This document shows positions 1 to 10,204 of a stretch of DNA of 64,000 nt, piece by piece. This stretch comes from Porphyra umbilicalis. Taxonomy: Eukaryota; Rhodophyta; Bangiophyceae; Bangiales; Bangiaceae. Where the stretch lies: contig KV918831.1 in the NCBI GenBank assembly GCA_002049455.2, positions 186,001-250,000 of the forward strand, in the 5' to 3' direction. Below the pieces are notes generated by a model that worked only from the letters and a program-made list of their open reading frames with translations, was not told the origin of the DNA and made no database searches. The translations under genes were made by a program, and so were the position numbers. Numbering within the stretch: position 1 is the first letter of the stretch; each line of letters opens with the position of its first letter.

Positions 1-2316
1 TTCAAGCGTGCGACGGCGTGCGATAGACCGAGTGCCGGCTTGACTGGAACTCCCTGTTTGTGCACCTCGGCTTCTTGATTCTATGAGGCGTTCTTTGCCA
101 CCGTCCAATAGGTTTTTTGCACGAGGCTCTTCCTTTTTCGTGCGGGTTGCCCTTTTGTACGGCTTGTGGTGCGGGGTTTCTGTAGTGGACCGTTCAGGGC
201 TTCAAGACATTGTTTATTGTTCCAGTCAGTCGCTTCCACGGGCCCGCCGCTCTGTTTCGCGGGATGCTTGTAGTGAGAATGTGTGCGTCACACTGCCTTT
301 AAGAAGCAACAGTTACGTTCACAATCAGGGTCTTCCATGTCACTTAAAGTCGATCGCAGAGGCTTGGTGCGTGCGTGCGAGGGTTCAGAGCCCTATTTTA
401 CGCTTGCATTGTTGGGTCGCATGCTGTCTGTGGCGTATGTTGAACCAGGAGAGGTCCACAACCACTGTCTGTACGACGGAGGGGAGAAGACCAACACAGA
501 CGAGATACGAGATGCCCCTGGACGTCACGAGTCTTGAACATTCCACCTGCTGGTCTAAGGCTGGCGCATGCTGCTTCTTCGACCCCAGCAGCAGCAGGCA
601 CTTGAACTCACGGAGGCACCACAATCGTTCAGAACCGAACACTACTTATTTCGGTTGCGCCAGGCATGTTCGCCGACAAAGAGACAGGAGGACGACACAT
701 CGCAATAAAATACAGCTGACTCGGTCACAAAGAACCCCAGCCGAACTGATCGTCGTCGTCGTCTCCACACTCAACATTCGGACAACCAACCAAGGAAGAG
801 GAACACTTCGACCACTAGAAAATGATACTGCTTCAACACGGATCAAGCAGGAGGACGAATCTATCCGCACTGGCCCTCCATATTCCCGCAGGCAAGGTTC
901 TCGGACGTGACCACAACCACAGCGACCGCCCCTCATCCTGCATCTAAAGACACAGCCAAACACGCATCACAAGTGGTCTTAGGTGAGTCCCAAAACGTCC
1001 CAGACACTAAAGGCGCCAACAGATCAACTGTGGCCACGCCCATGGCACCGCCACGTACAAAAAAAAGAAAACACAAGGCGCTCTAGTGTCGAATCGTACC
1101 GGCGCTCTGTCAATCGGACGTCGTCGCACGCTTGAACGCGTGCGGCGCATTGCAACTGTCCAGATATGCATAGGAAGTAGTGTACGCGGATGAAAGCTGT
1201 GAGCGAAGAGGGGGATCAGGAAGGTGCCTCGACGGTCACCGTGTGCAGACGGTGAACGCCACGACGACGGTGGGTGCTTCTAGGATGGCGCAGACCGTTT
1301 CAGTGAGCAGGACGGGCACGGTGGCAGAAATGACGGGTTTCCACACCATCAGCGTCCATGTCTGGCATATCCTGACAATTCCTGCCTGAAGGGACGGGAG
1401 GGGGGCGGTCCGGCCGCGAGTTTACAGGGACCACGTTTACAGACAGTTGTTCTAGCATCTTGGCTGAGCTGGTGTGCCATCAGACGGTTTGTGTGGGGTG
1501 GTTGACACCGGGCCTCAAACCGATCGCTCCACAGGGCGTCGGCCAGTGGTGGCCCGCCGTGATGTGTACGTGGCGCTCGTCTGACTCCGACCGCGAGGGG
1601 CCGACGCATCTTTTTGTTGGCCCACTCTCCTGTTCACGTTGTGGCCGCCTGGCAGCTCTACGCTCACGTCACAAGAGAGGTTGTCAGGCACATGCCTACC
1701 TTTTCAGGAAAGAGGGTACGAATGAAGACGAGCGACCATTTTATTGGAGTGCCGGCCGCATCTTTGCCCGGCACGCGAGTTTTAGCCATCCCAGGTGCAG
1801 GTTTTCATGTCCTCGGTAGAAAATCGGTCAGCAAGAGCGAGCATCTGTCGCGTCTCAAGCACGTTCGTCCGTTTTGTCCGAGAGAAGGCGGGTGAGGGGG
1901 TGCAAAGGGGTGCTGACAGACGTGCGCGGCGGGATGGACCTGTGATTGAAGGGCGGCTTGTCATCGAACTGGATGCACCGTGCTTTGTATTGGGTGCACG
2001 GCAGGTTGTGTGGACGCCGTCATTGCGTTGGTTTGCCGTCTGTCGTTTTCTGGGCCATTGTGTGTGGGCGTCGGCCGGCCGCCACTGAACGCATCCGTTG
2101 CCTCTCCGATGACCTTTCGCCTCGCAGCACACAGGACACTGCGCCCTCGTTTCGAGTCGCAGAGTTCTGTTGTGGCCAGCACCCTCACCGCAGGAGACGC
2201 TGAGCAGCGCCGCGCTTCGATCGACGCATGCGTTCCTGCTCGCTTGTGTTGAGATTTTGCAAGTCAACACGGTGCCAGTGTGGACTCTGCAGCCGTCGGG
2301 ATTTGTTGCCGTCCAC
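1..2316. other. No recognisable gene
   Basis: Open frames occur on both strands, but none shows a recognisable domain, a compositional coding signature or a consistent start. The 275-codon frame at 83-910 reads as random, Ser/Arg/Cys-rich sequence. The last few hundred bases probably include the left flank of the transposase element that follows. I could not find a convincing terminal inverted repeat for it. Confidence 0.4.
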
Positions 2317-3501
2317 ATGACGTTTGTAGAGGACCGACGTGTGCTGGTCATATCCTGGCTTGTCGGTGGCAGGATGACCTGGGCAGAGGCGGCAGAGCTA
2401 GGGGGAGTGAGTGTGGCCATTGTGGGGCGGTGGTATCGGGTGTTTCGTAGGACAGGTGCTTTTTGGCCTGATGACGCCCTAGGTCAACAACATTACGACA
2501 ACGCCGTTTTCAACCCCAACTTCCTTGTCGCGGTGACGTCGCTCATTGTAGACTCCCCGGAGGCCTTTCTGGGTGAGATCTCAGAGACCTTGCAGCAACT
2601 CTCGGAGCTTCCAGGCTGGGAGGGGCTGCCGCACTCGCCTTCCACCGTGTCGCTCGTGCTGCGCGCCGTCGGGTACACCCACAAGCGCATCATGACGCAC
2701 TTCCGCCAGCGCTGTGCACATCGCCGACGCGAGTTCGCGCGAGAGATACGCCGCGTGCCCATCAAGTGCATCGTCAGCATGGACGAGGTGCACAAGGACG
2801 TTTCAACAAGCTATCGTCGGTACGGCTGGGCGCTGCGCGGTGTGCGAGATGAGGTCATGATTTCAGACCCCCGCAAGAGCCCCCGCTACTCCGTGATGGC
2901 AGCCGTGAGCATCGACGGCGTCGTTGAGACGATGACGTGCGCTGTACCTCCGTCCTACACGGCTCTCGACTACGCGCTCTTCATTCACGCCCTGGCGCCA
3001 TCCATGGGAAAGTGGAATCCGGACCTACCTACCGAGGAGTGGGAGGCGCAAGATTCCCGCTCCGTCCTCCTCATCGACAATGCCGCAATCCACTCCGATG
3101 AGGCCGACGACCTGGCGCGTCAGTACGGCATCCTGGTGCTCCGGCTTCCTCCGTACTCGCCGGATTTTGCCCCAGTGGAGGGCGTCTTCTCCATCCTGAA
3201 GCAGTGGATTGCGGCCGAGTCGGCACAAGACCGGCTGGCTGGTGTCGTGATGCCCAATGGAGAGCGCATGGGCAAGTACGTTGGTTTGATTGTAGATATA
3301 GGCTTGGCATCGTTGACTACGGCTCAGTGTGCTAGCCAGTTTGAGAGAGTTTATTGGGAGTGGCTTCGTCAAGACGCAGCGTATGTAGGCGCGGGCGGTG
3401 GTGAGAACGACGAGGGGGAAGAAGAGGGCGAGCACGAGCAAGGAGAGGGAGAAGGTGGTCATGATGAGGGAGCAGATGAGGATTTTATGGAAGAAAACTG
3501 A
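2317..3501 (+). CDS. Tc1/mariner-IS630-type DDE transposase
   Basis: This is a single open frame of 394 codons from the first in-frame ATG, ending in TGA. The N-terminus carries a helix-turn-helix-like segment (MTWAEAAELGGVSVAIVGRW, about residues 20-39). The catalytic core matches the DDE_3 superfamily: D156 in SMDEVH, D254 in LIDNAAIH, and E288 in PYSPDFAPVE, with 33 residues between the second Asp and the Glu. The motif around the Glu is the family hallmark. The enzyme would cut and paste its own element, normally at TA sites. The last ~35 residues are very acidic (Glu/Asp/Gly-rich), which is unusual for the family. The frame is intact with all three catalytic residues, so it may be recent or active. 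Terminal repeats were not located, so the element boundaries are unknown. Confidence 0.9.
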   Translation: MTFVEDRRVLVISWLVGGRMTWAEAAELGGVSVAIVGRWYRVFRRTGAFWPDDALGQQHYDNAVFNPNFLVAVTSLIVDSPEAFLGEISETLQQLSELPGWEGLPHSPSTVSLVLRAVGYTHKRIMTHFRQRCAHRRREFAREIRRVPIKCIVSMDEVHKDVSTSYRRYGWALRGVRDEVMISDPRKSPRYSVMAAVSIDGVVETMTCAVPPSYTALDYALFIHALAPSMGKWNPDLPTEEWEAQDSRSVLLIDNAAIHSDEADDLARQYGILVLRLPPYSPDFAPVEGVFSILKQWIAAESAQDRLAGVVMPNGERMGKYVGLIVDIGLASLTTAQCASQFERVYWEWLRQDAAYVGAGGGENDEGEEEGEHEQGEGEGGHDEGADEDFMEEN

Positions 3502-4714
3502 GCAAATGGGCAGAGAGAGTTCTGTTCATAGCGCCATGTTCGAAGTGCATCCGCTGCCGGTGTATGAGGAGGATCCGTACCAATGCGGATGGCGCATCGT
3601 CCCGTCGCCGGCTGAGTCCGCCGAGCCCGTGGCGGCGGGAGCGCGGCGGTGTATCTGCCGCAGCCCCACGGGTGTGTAATCTGGTCATATTTGACAAGGA
3701 CACGTCGTAATTTCCTACAGACGGTCGACCGTGAGTCGAACACATCATCAGCTGAGCGGCGGTCTGTGCTGAAGCGGCTGTGATTTATGGCGCCACTCGG
3801 AACAAACAACTGCACCTTGTCTTGCTTCTTTGTCTTTTTCCCATTTGTACGGCTTTTATGCAGCTTCATTTTTTTTCTCGGTTGCTTCTAGCGACTTCAG
3901 TCCGCCGCTGCACGAAGGGAATGCTCGTGGGCAAGACAGTTGTGCAGAAAATAAGGAATGGTCTGCTGCCCTGCAGCTTCATAGATATGAACAATGATGT
4001 GCTCGCAGGTGGAAAACCATCGACTGGGTTTTTGAGCCACTTTACGGGCACAGCACAAGAGGCCCATCTTCTGTGCAGCTTGTCTGAAAAGCAGCCAGCA
4101 AGGGAAGGAGGAGGAGCGGCTGTTAGCAAAGCAAAAGCAGCGAGTGCCACCATAAAGGCCGCCCGGCGAGGCCACCCGCGTGTGCCCTCCCCACTGAGAC
4201 AGCGCAACTCAAAGCGGCATGAGGCCGAGCCTGGGAAACAACGGCCAAGCATTATGGCGTCCACTTCTAGGAATATTACGCTGGAGGCTGTCTACCAGCC
4301 ATGCATGAGTGCAGCCGACGTGAGGATGGCATGGAGTCGATATAGCGGTGATGCTGAGGGAAAGGGGGCACCAAGCCATTGACAAAATGCGAGGAGCCCA
4401 CTGCATCATACTTGACAGTGCATGAATGGCTCACAGGCGTCCAAGAAACCTCTTGAGTGTCAGGAATTTGAAATGATAGGCTCACAGGCGTCCAAGAAAC
4501 ACAGCCTCTGCCACGGCTCTGGGTGGCGCCTCTTCTTGATGAAGCGCCGCAAGAGGCCTGACTCTGTGAGCTTTTGTCCGGCCTCAAATGCACGTTCCAA
4601 ATACGCGTCTATGACCAGAAGCCCGGCCTGACAGTGCACCATTGGCTGAGGAGCGTCCAAAAAACGCTTTGACTGGGGAACGATTGGCTCACAGGCATCC
4701 AAAAAACCTATTCA
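3502..4714. other. Intergenic, with four short repeats near its right end
   Basis: No coding sequence is supported. Four related copies of a short motif built on GGCTCACAGGCGTCCAAGAA lie at about 4426, 4477, 4642 and 4685. The last ends a few bases before the start codon of the next gene. Confidence 0.5.
4424..4710 (+). repeat. Four interspersed copies of a ~22-bp motif upstream of a gene
   Basis: Two copies read GGCTCACAGGCGTCCAAGAA exactly. The third and fourth are variants (GGCTGAGGAGCGTCCAAAAA and GGCTCACAGGCATCCAAAAA). The 1st and 3rd copies are preceded by a similar CAGTGCA(T/C) context, so the underlying unit is longer than the core. The position directly before the dioxygenase-like gene suggests either a promoter element cluster or a degraded tandem repeat. 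Confidence 0.55.
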
Positions 4715-6385
4715 ATGACAGAGCACTGGGCGGTCAGCGGTCCACTCGAAACAATTGTGAGACCAAGTGCTCCATGTGCGGATGAAGCGCACAGAGTCTC
4801 GATGAGCGACTTGGTCGCCAACCTGACCTGTCGTCATTCCGGTACACACGGTTGCCGACGAGACGTCATCCTCCGTTGTGCCGGTCACTTCCGGGGCATG
4901 AAGGGGGGACGACCACCTGCTGTGGCAGGCCTGAGTATGGACGAGAGGGCGGTCTGGGCCCGCACGTACAGCTCGGCGTACAAGCGGGCCTGGACCGCGG
5001 CTTCCAATGCCCGCAAGCTCACGCGCCGCCGGGAACTACGAGGTGAAGTCGTCGGCAGCTCTTCGGGTCTGCCTTTGATTCCGAAGGAAGTGGCCATGGC
5101 CGCGGCTCACGAAGAACTTTCCCGTTTTAGGGCGGCGCGTGACCCCTCCCCCTGCGCACCGACGGTGACTGCCACCACCCCTGCCGTCCCCCAACTTCCC
5201 CTTCCTTCCCCCCCGTATGTGGCACTTGTTGGTGTGACCGCTACACCTCTTCGGCCCCCGCCCGCGTCCCCATCTGCCTCCTCCCCCGACCCCCCCGATT
5301 CACGCTCGATTTTACCCCCATCGCCCCCCCTCTCGGACGGGGAGTCGCTCGACTTGGTGGATTTTGCATCGGTTTGCGGTGCGGGCGCCCCAACTTTACG
5401 ACGCGCCCTCGCAGTTTGTGGGCCAGTGGCGTGCCCCCAAGCGGTTTTAGTGCGGTCTGTCGACGCGGCTCTGGCGGCCTCTCGTGGCGTCGACGCCATG
5501 CGCGCGGGGACCTGGGCACTGGGCGGACCCCTGGACATGGTGCACAAGGCTCTCATGAAGGGCGGCGCCGGCTTCTGGGTGTTTGGCGGGGGGGTCGGTG
5601 TGGAGCGGGTGGCTATGGCGCTTGGGGAGGCAGCGGATATCGTGCGAGACCTGCTTGTCGTGATCTTCAACACGACGGTAGCGGCGGAGGCGACGGCGCG
5701 CGGCGCCGACGGCGACTGCGGTCGCCGCCAACTTGGGCTGGACGCGGGGTGTCTGGCGCGGCTTGGACTTGTGCCCGGGTTGCGGGCTGGTCTGCAGGCC
5801 ATGGACGGCATATGTTCGGTGCTGGCTCACATTTTTTCTGCACCCTACTTCTCGTACTCTCCTGTTTTACTTTTTTCGGAGCCAGGTGCCGCGCAGCAGC
5901 TCGCGCACACCGACGCCGCGCCCGTTTCGCTCGTCGGCGCGGGTGCTCCCCGGCTTCTGGGTGGCCTCTTGGCTATCCAGGAGGACACTCGGCTGCTTGC
6001 GTGGCCTGGGTTGCAGTTAACCACCGTGGAGAGTGAGGGGGAGACGTCGATGGGAGAGGACGCCGGGAGCGCGAGAGGGCGGGGGACGGGAGGGGCGAAG
6101 CGGGGGGGGAGAGCGCGGGGAAGGGTTGGGAGGACGCGGGGCAAGGGAAGAGCCCAGGTGGTAGCGCGTGTGGCTGATAACGAGGCGACGTGTGCTGCCA
6201 CTGAGGAGGACTTTTTCGTGTTGCGGGTGCCGGTGGGGTGCCTTGCTGTTTTCAGGGGCGACGCAGTTCATGCTGGTGCTGGGAATCCCTCCCAGGCACC
6301 TCACTGGAGAATGCATGTGTATCTGCTGTGTGAGGGTTTCTCCGAGCTTGAGTTGCTCAAGGACACCACCATTGTTGCCTGGTAA
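4715..6385 (+). CDS. Putative 2-oxoglutarate/Fe(II)-dependent dioxygenase with basic DNA-binding-like insert
   Basis: This 556-residue single-exon frame starts at ATG and ends TAA. The C-terminal half has the layout of a double-stranded beta-helix 2OG oxygenase: the H398-x-D400 iron-binding pair in AHTDAAP, a distal H519 in FRGDAVHAGAG, and R532 in HWRMHVYL, 13 residues after the distal His, where the 2OG-binding Arg is expected. Between the two iron motifs, at about 445-490, lies an Arg/Gly/Lys-rich insert (RGRVGRTRGKGRA) resembling AT-hook or RG-rich nucleic-acid-binding tails. The N-terminal ~130 residues contain Cys/His and many Arg/Lys, followed by a Pro/Ser-rich linker. Family placement is by motif only. 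It could be a nucleic-acid-modifying oxygenase (TET/JBP- or AlkB-like) or a prolyl/phytanoyl-type enzyme. The substrate is unknown. Confidence 0.6.
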   Translation: MTEHWAVSGPLETIVRPSAPCADEAHRVSMSDLVANLTCRHSGTHGCRRDVILRCAGHFRGMKGGRPPAVAGLSMDERAVWARTYSSAYKRAWTAASNARKLTRRRELRGEVVGSSSGLPLIPKEVAMAAAHEELSRFRAARDPSPCAPTVTATTPAVPQLPLPSPPYVALVGVTATPLRPPPASPSASSPDPPDSRSILPPSPPLSDGESLDLVDFASVCGAGAPTLRRALAVCGPVACPQAVLVRSVDAALAASRGVDAMRAGTWALGGPLDMVHKALMKGGAGFWVFGGGVGVERVAMALGEAADIVRDLLVVIFNTTVAAEATARGADGDCGRRQLGLDAGCLARLGLVPGLRAGLQAMDGICSVLAHIFSAPYFSYSPVLLFSEPGAAQQLAHTDAAPVSLVGAGAPRLLGGLLAIQEDTRLLAWPGLQLTTVESEGETSMGEDAGSARGRGTGGAKRGGRARGRVGRTRGKGRAQVVARVADNEATCAATEEDFFVLRVPVGCLAVFRGDAVHAGAGNPSQAPHWRMHVYLLCEGFSELELLKDTTIVAW

Positions 6386-7150
6386 AGGTCAGGGAGCAGA
6401 CGTCCTCTGTGTTCTTGTTCTCTACATGCTCCGCCCCACACACTCACCCATCTACCGCAGCTACCATGCCCGCGTCGACCACCCAGCTGTCCATGACGGC
6501 AAGGACAACGTCCAGCCCCCCAACCAGCAGCGGCCCCGCCCGGCGGGGGGGGGCCGCCGGCCAGCTGAGCCGACGGCGGCAGCGACGGGAGGGTGGGGCG
6601 TGGGCGGGTGGAACAGCTTCGGGGGGAGGGGCACGCCGCTTGCGGCCGTGCGGGGCGACGGGGGGGGGAGGTGACGCGACCGCCGCGGTAGCGGCGGCGA
6701 GCACCGCCGCGGACGCCGCGACGGCGACGGCGGAGGCTTCCTCGGCGGCGGCCACGACGGCCGCCGCCGCCGCTGCTGGCGCTGCCGCCACCAGCGACAC
6801 CGCCGACGCAGCCGACACCTCCTCCGCCGCCGCTTCCCACGCCGATGACGTGACTGCCGGCGGCAGGTGGGCGAGGTCCCGGCCGGTCAGGCCGCCGGGC
6901 GTCGGGGGGCTGCCGGAGGCGCCACTGCCGGGGGGGGCAGCGACCGTCGCCATAGGCGCGCGGCTGACCTGCCAAAGACCGGTTTTGTGTTGGGAGAGGG
7001 AGGCGGAGGAAGGGCCTCTCGGCAAGCGACGGGGCGACCGCGACGCTGCCGCCGTCGCCGCAGGGAGGCGGTGGGGGGAGGCGGGTGGGGGGGGGGGACA
7101 TACGAGCCAGGACTGGCCGGGGCGGGGCGGGGCAGACAGGATGCAGGCCA
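6386..7150. other. GC-rich transition to satellite DNA, no supported gene
   Basis: After the dioxygenase stop the sequence becomes dominated by GCC/GGC trinucleotides. Long open frames appear on both strands simply because stop codons are rare in such sequence. All are Ala/Arg/Pro/Gly-rich and none is supported. A frame starting at ATG 6466 is the least repetitive but has no recognisable domain. Confidence 0.5.
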
Positions 7151-9984
7151 AGCCCCCACCCCCTGCCGCCGCCGCCGCCTCCACCACCGCCCACGCCGGC
7201 CGCCCGTCCCCCGCTCGCACCGCATTGGCGGTGGTGGCCACTGGGCCGCCGCTAGCATAACCGCCTTCCCCCCCCCCCGCCATCGCTGTCGCGGCGGCGA
7301 TCGTGCCGTTGGCCGCACGGCCGCCGCCCCTCTCCACACAAGCTTGACGACCACCGCCGACGCCACCGCCACCGCCACCGCCGCTGCCGCCACCACGGCC
7401 CCCGCCCGGCGCTCATCCCCCAACTGTCCGGCATCGGCGGCGGTGGCCAGCGTGCCGCCGCCGGCACGGCCGTCCTCCCCCCCCCGCCATCGCGGTTGCG
7501 GCGGCGATCGTGCGGAAGGCCGCACGGCCACCGCCCCCCCCGACACAAGCTCAGCGTCCACCGCCGTCGCGACATCCACCTCCTCCGCGCGCCGCCCGTC
7601 CCCCGCCCGCCCCGTGCTTGCGGCGGCGGCGAACGTCCCGCCGGCGGCACGGTAACCCCCCGCCCCCGCCGCCATCGAGGCGGCGGCGGCCATTGTCCCG
7701 CCCGCACCGCGGCGACCGCGCCACCCACCGCCTGCGCGGCGACCGCCGCTGCCGCCACTGCCGCCGCCACGACCGCCACTGCCGCCGCCGTGGCCGTCAC
7801 CGCCCCCGCCGGCCGCCCGCCCCCCGCCCGCGCCGCGTCGGCGTCGGCAGCCGCCGTGCCGCCGGCAGCATGGCCGCTCCCCCCCCCGCCGCCGTCGCGG
7901 TGGCGGCGGCGAATGTGCGTTCGGCCGCACGGCTGCCCCCCCCCCCCTGCAAGCTCGGCAACCGCTGCCGTCGCCACCGCCACCGCCTCCGCCCGCCAGC
8001 TGTCACCCGCTCGCCCCGTGCTTGCGGCGGCGGCGACCGTCCTGCCGGCGGCACGGCAACCCCCCGCCGCAGCCGCCATCGCGGCGGCGGCGACCATCGT
8101 CCAGCCCGCAGCGCGGCGACCGCGCCACCCACCGCCTGCGCGGAGACCGCCGCTGCCGCCTGGTCCGCCGCCACTGCCGCCGCCGCGGCCACCACCGCCC
8201 CCGCCGGCCGCCCGTCCCCCGTTTGCGCCGCGTCAGCGTCGTCGGCCACCGTGCCGCCGGCAGCATGGCCGCCCCACCCCCCGCCGCCGTCGCGGTGGCG
8301 GCGGCTATTGTGCGTTCGGCCGCACGGCCGCCGCCCCCCCCCCTGAAAGCTCGGCAACCGCCGCCGCCAGCACCACCACCGCCTCCGCCCACCGGCCGTC
8401 CCCCGCCCGCCCCTTTTCGGGCGCGGCGGCGACCGTCCCGCCGGGTGGCGCGGCCGCGCCCCCCCCCGCCGCCATTGCGGCGGCGGTGGCTGTCGCAGGG
8501 TCGGGAGCGCAGCCACCGCGCCGCTCTCCGAGAACGCGGCGAACGCCGCCGTCACCGTCGCCGCCTACGCCGCCACCGCTGCCACGGCCATCACCGCCCC
8601 AGCCGGCCGCCCGTCCCTCGCTCGCCCCACGTCGGCGGCGGTGACCACCGTGCCTCCGCCGGCACGGCCGTCCCCCCCCCCTTCGCCATTGCGGTATTGG
8701 CGGCAATCGTGCCGTCTGCCGCACAGCTGCCGCCCCTCCCGCGACGTCGGCGACCGCCGCCGCCAGCACCATCACCGTCCCCGCCCATTGGCCGTCCCCC
8801 GCCCGCCCCTTGTCGGGCGCGGCGGCGACCGTCCCGCCGGGTGGCGCGACCGCGCCCCCCCCCCGCCGCCATTGCGGCGGCGGTGGCTGTCGCAGGGTCG
8901 GGAGCGCAGCCACCGCGCCGCTCCCCGAGAACGCGGCGACCGCCGCCGCCACCGTCGCCGCCTACGCCGCCACCGCTGCCGCGGCCATCACCGCCACAGC
9001 CGGCCGCCCGTCCTCCGCTCGCCCCACGTCGGCGGCGGTGACCGCCGTGTAGCCGCCGGCACGGCCGTCCTACCCCCCCCCGCCATCGCGGTTGCGGCGG
9101 CGATCGTGCGGAAGGCCGCACGGCCACCGCCCCCCCCGACACAAGCTCAGCGTCCACCGCCGGCGCGACATCCACCTCCTCCGCGCGCCGCCCGTCCCCC
9201 GCCCGCCCCGTGCTTGCGGAGGCGGCGACCGTCCTGCCGGCGGCACGGCAACCCCCCGCCCCCGCCGCCATCGCGGCGGCGGCGGCCATTGTCCAGCCCG
9301 CACCGCGGCGACCGCGCCACCCACCGCCTGCGCGGCGACCGCCGCTGCCGCCACTGCCGCCGCCACCGCCGCCACTGCCGCCGCCGTGGCCGTCACCGCC
9401 CCCGCCGGCCGCCTTCCCCCCGTCCGCGCCGCGTCAGCGTCGTCGGCCACTGTGCCGCCGGCAGCATGGCCGCCCCCCCCCCCGCCGCCGTGGCGGTGGC
9501 GGCGGCGAATGTGCGTTCGGCCGCACGGCCGCCGCCCCCCCCCCTGAAAGCTCGGCAACCGCCGCCGTCGCAACAACCACCGCCTTCGCCCATCGGCCGT
9601 CCCCCGCCCGCCCCTTGTCGGGCGCGGCGGCGACCGTCCCGCCGGGTGGCGCGGCCGCGCCCCCCCCCTGCCGCCATTGCGGCGGCGGTGGCAGTCGCAA
9701 GGTTGGGAGCGCGGCCGCCGCGCCGCTCCCCGATAGCGCGGCGACCACCACCGCCGCCGCCGCCGTCGACGCCGCCACCGCTGCCGCGGCAATCACCGCC
9801 CCGGCCGGCCGCCCGTCCCCGGCTTGCCCCACGTCGGCGGCGGTGACCGCCGTGTCGCCGCTGGCACGGCCATCCCCCCCCCCCCCGGCCATCGCGGTGG
9901 CGGCGGCGATCGTCCGGTCGGCCGCACGGTGGCCACTCCCCTACCCACAAGGTTGGCGACTGCACCCGCCGCAACCGCCGCTGC

Positions 9985-10017
<33 letters not shown>

Positions 10018-10200
10018 CACCGCCGCCGTCGCCGCCGTTGCCGCCGCCGCGCCCCCACCGCCGCCGCCGCCACCACAGCCCCCGCCGGCCGCCGGTTCGC
10101 CGCTCGCCCCACGTCAGGTGCGGTGGCCACCGTGCCGCCGCCGGCACGGCCGTTCCCCCCCCCCCGCCATCACGGTGGCGGTGGCGATCGTGCGGTCGGC
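7150..10200. repeat. GC-rich satellite array, ~200-bp unit with ~400-bp higher-order period
   Basis: A landmark, CCGGCCGCCCGTCC and variants, recurs at about 7802, 8200, 8595, 8999, 9403, 9803 and 10081, so spacing is near 400 bp, and half-unit landmarks give about 200 bp. A larger block around 7491-7900 is repeated almost unchanged around 9087-9500 (offset about 1.6 kb), and a block at 8789 is repeated at 9591. Each unit combines a poly-C run, a GCGGCGGCGATCGTGCG-like segment and GCC-rich DNA. Open frames on both strands are by-products. The array ends abruptly near 10205, where the composition falls to normal. Confidence 0.8.
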
Positions 10201-10204
10201 GGCA

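Noticed and set aside
83-910. 275-codon open frame at the left end
   Set aside because: No domain and random-looking Ser/Arg/Cys composition. It overlaps equally long frames on the other strand.
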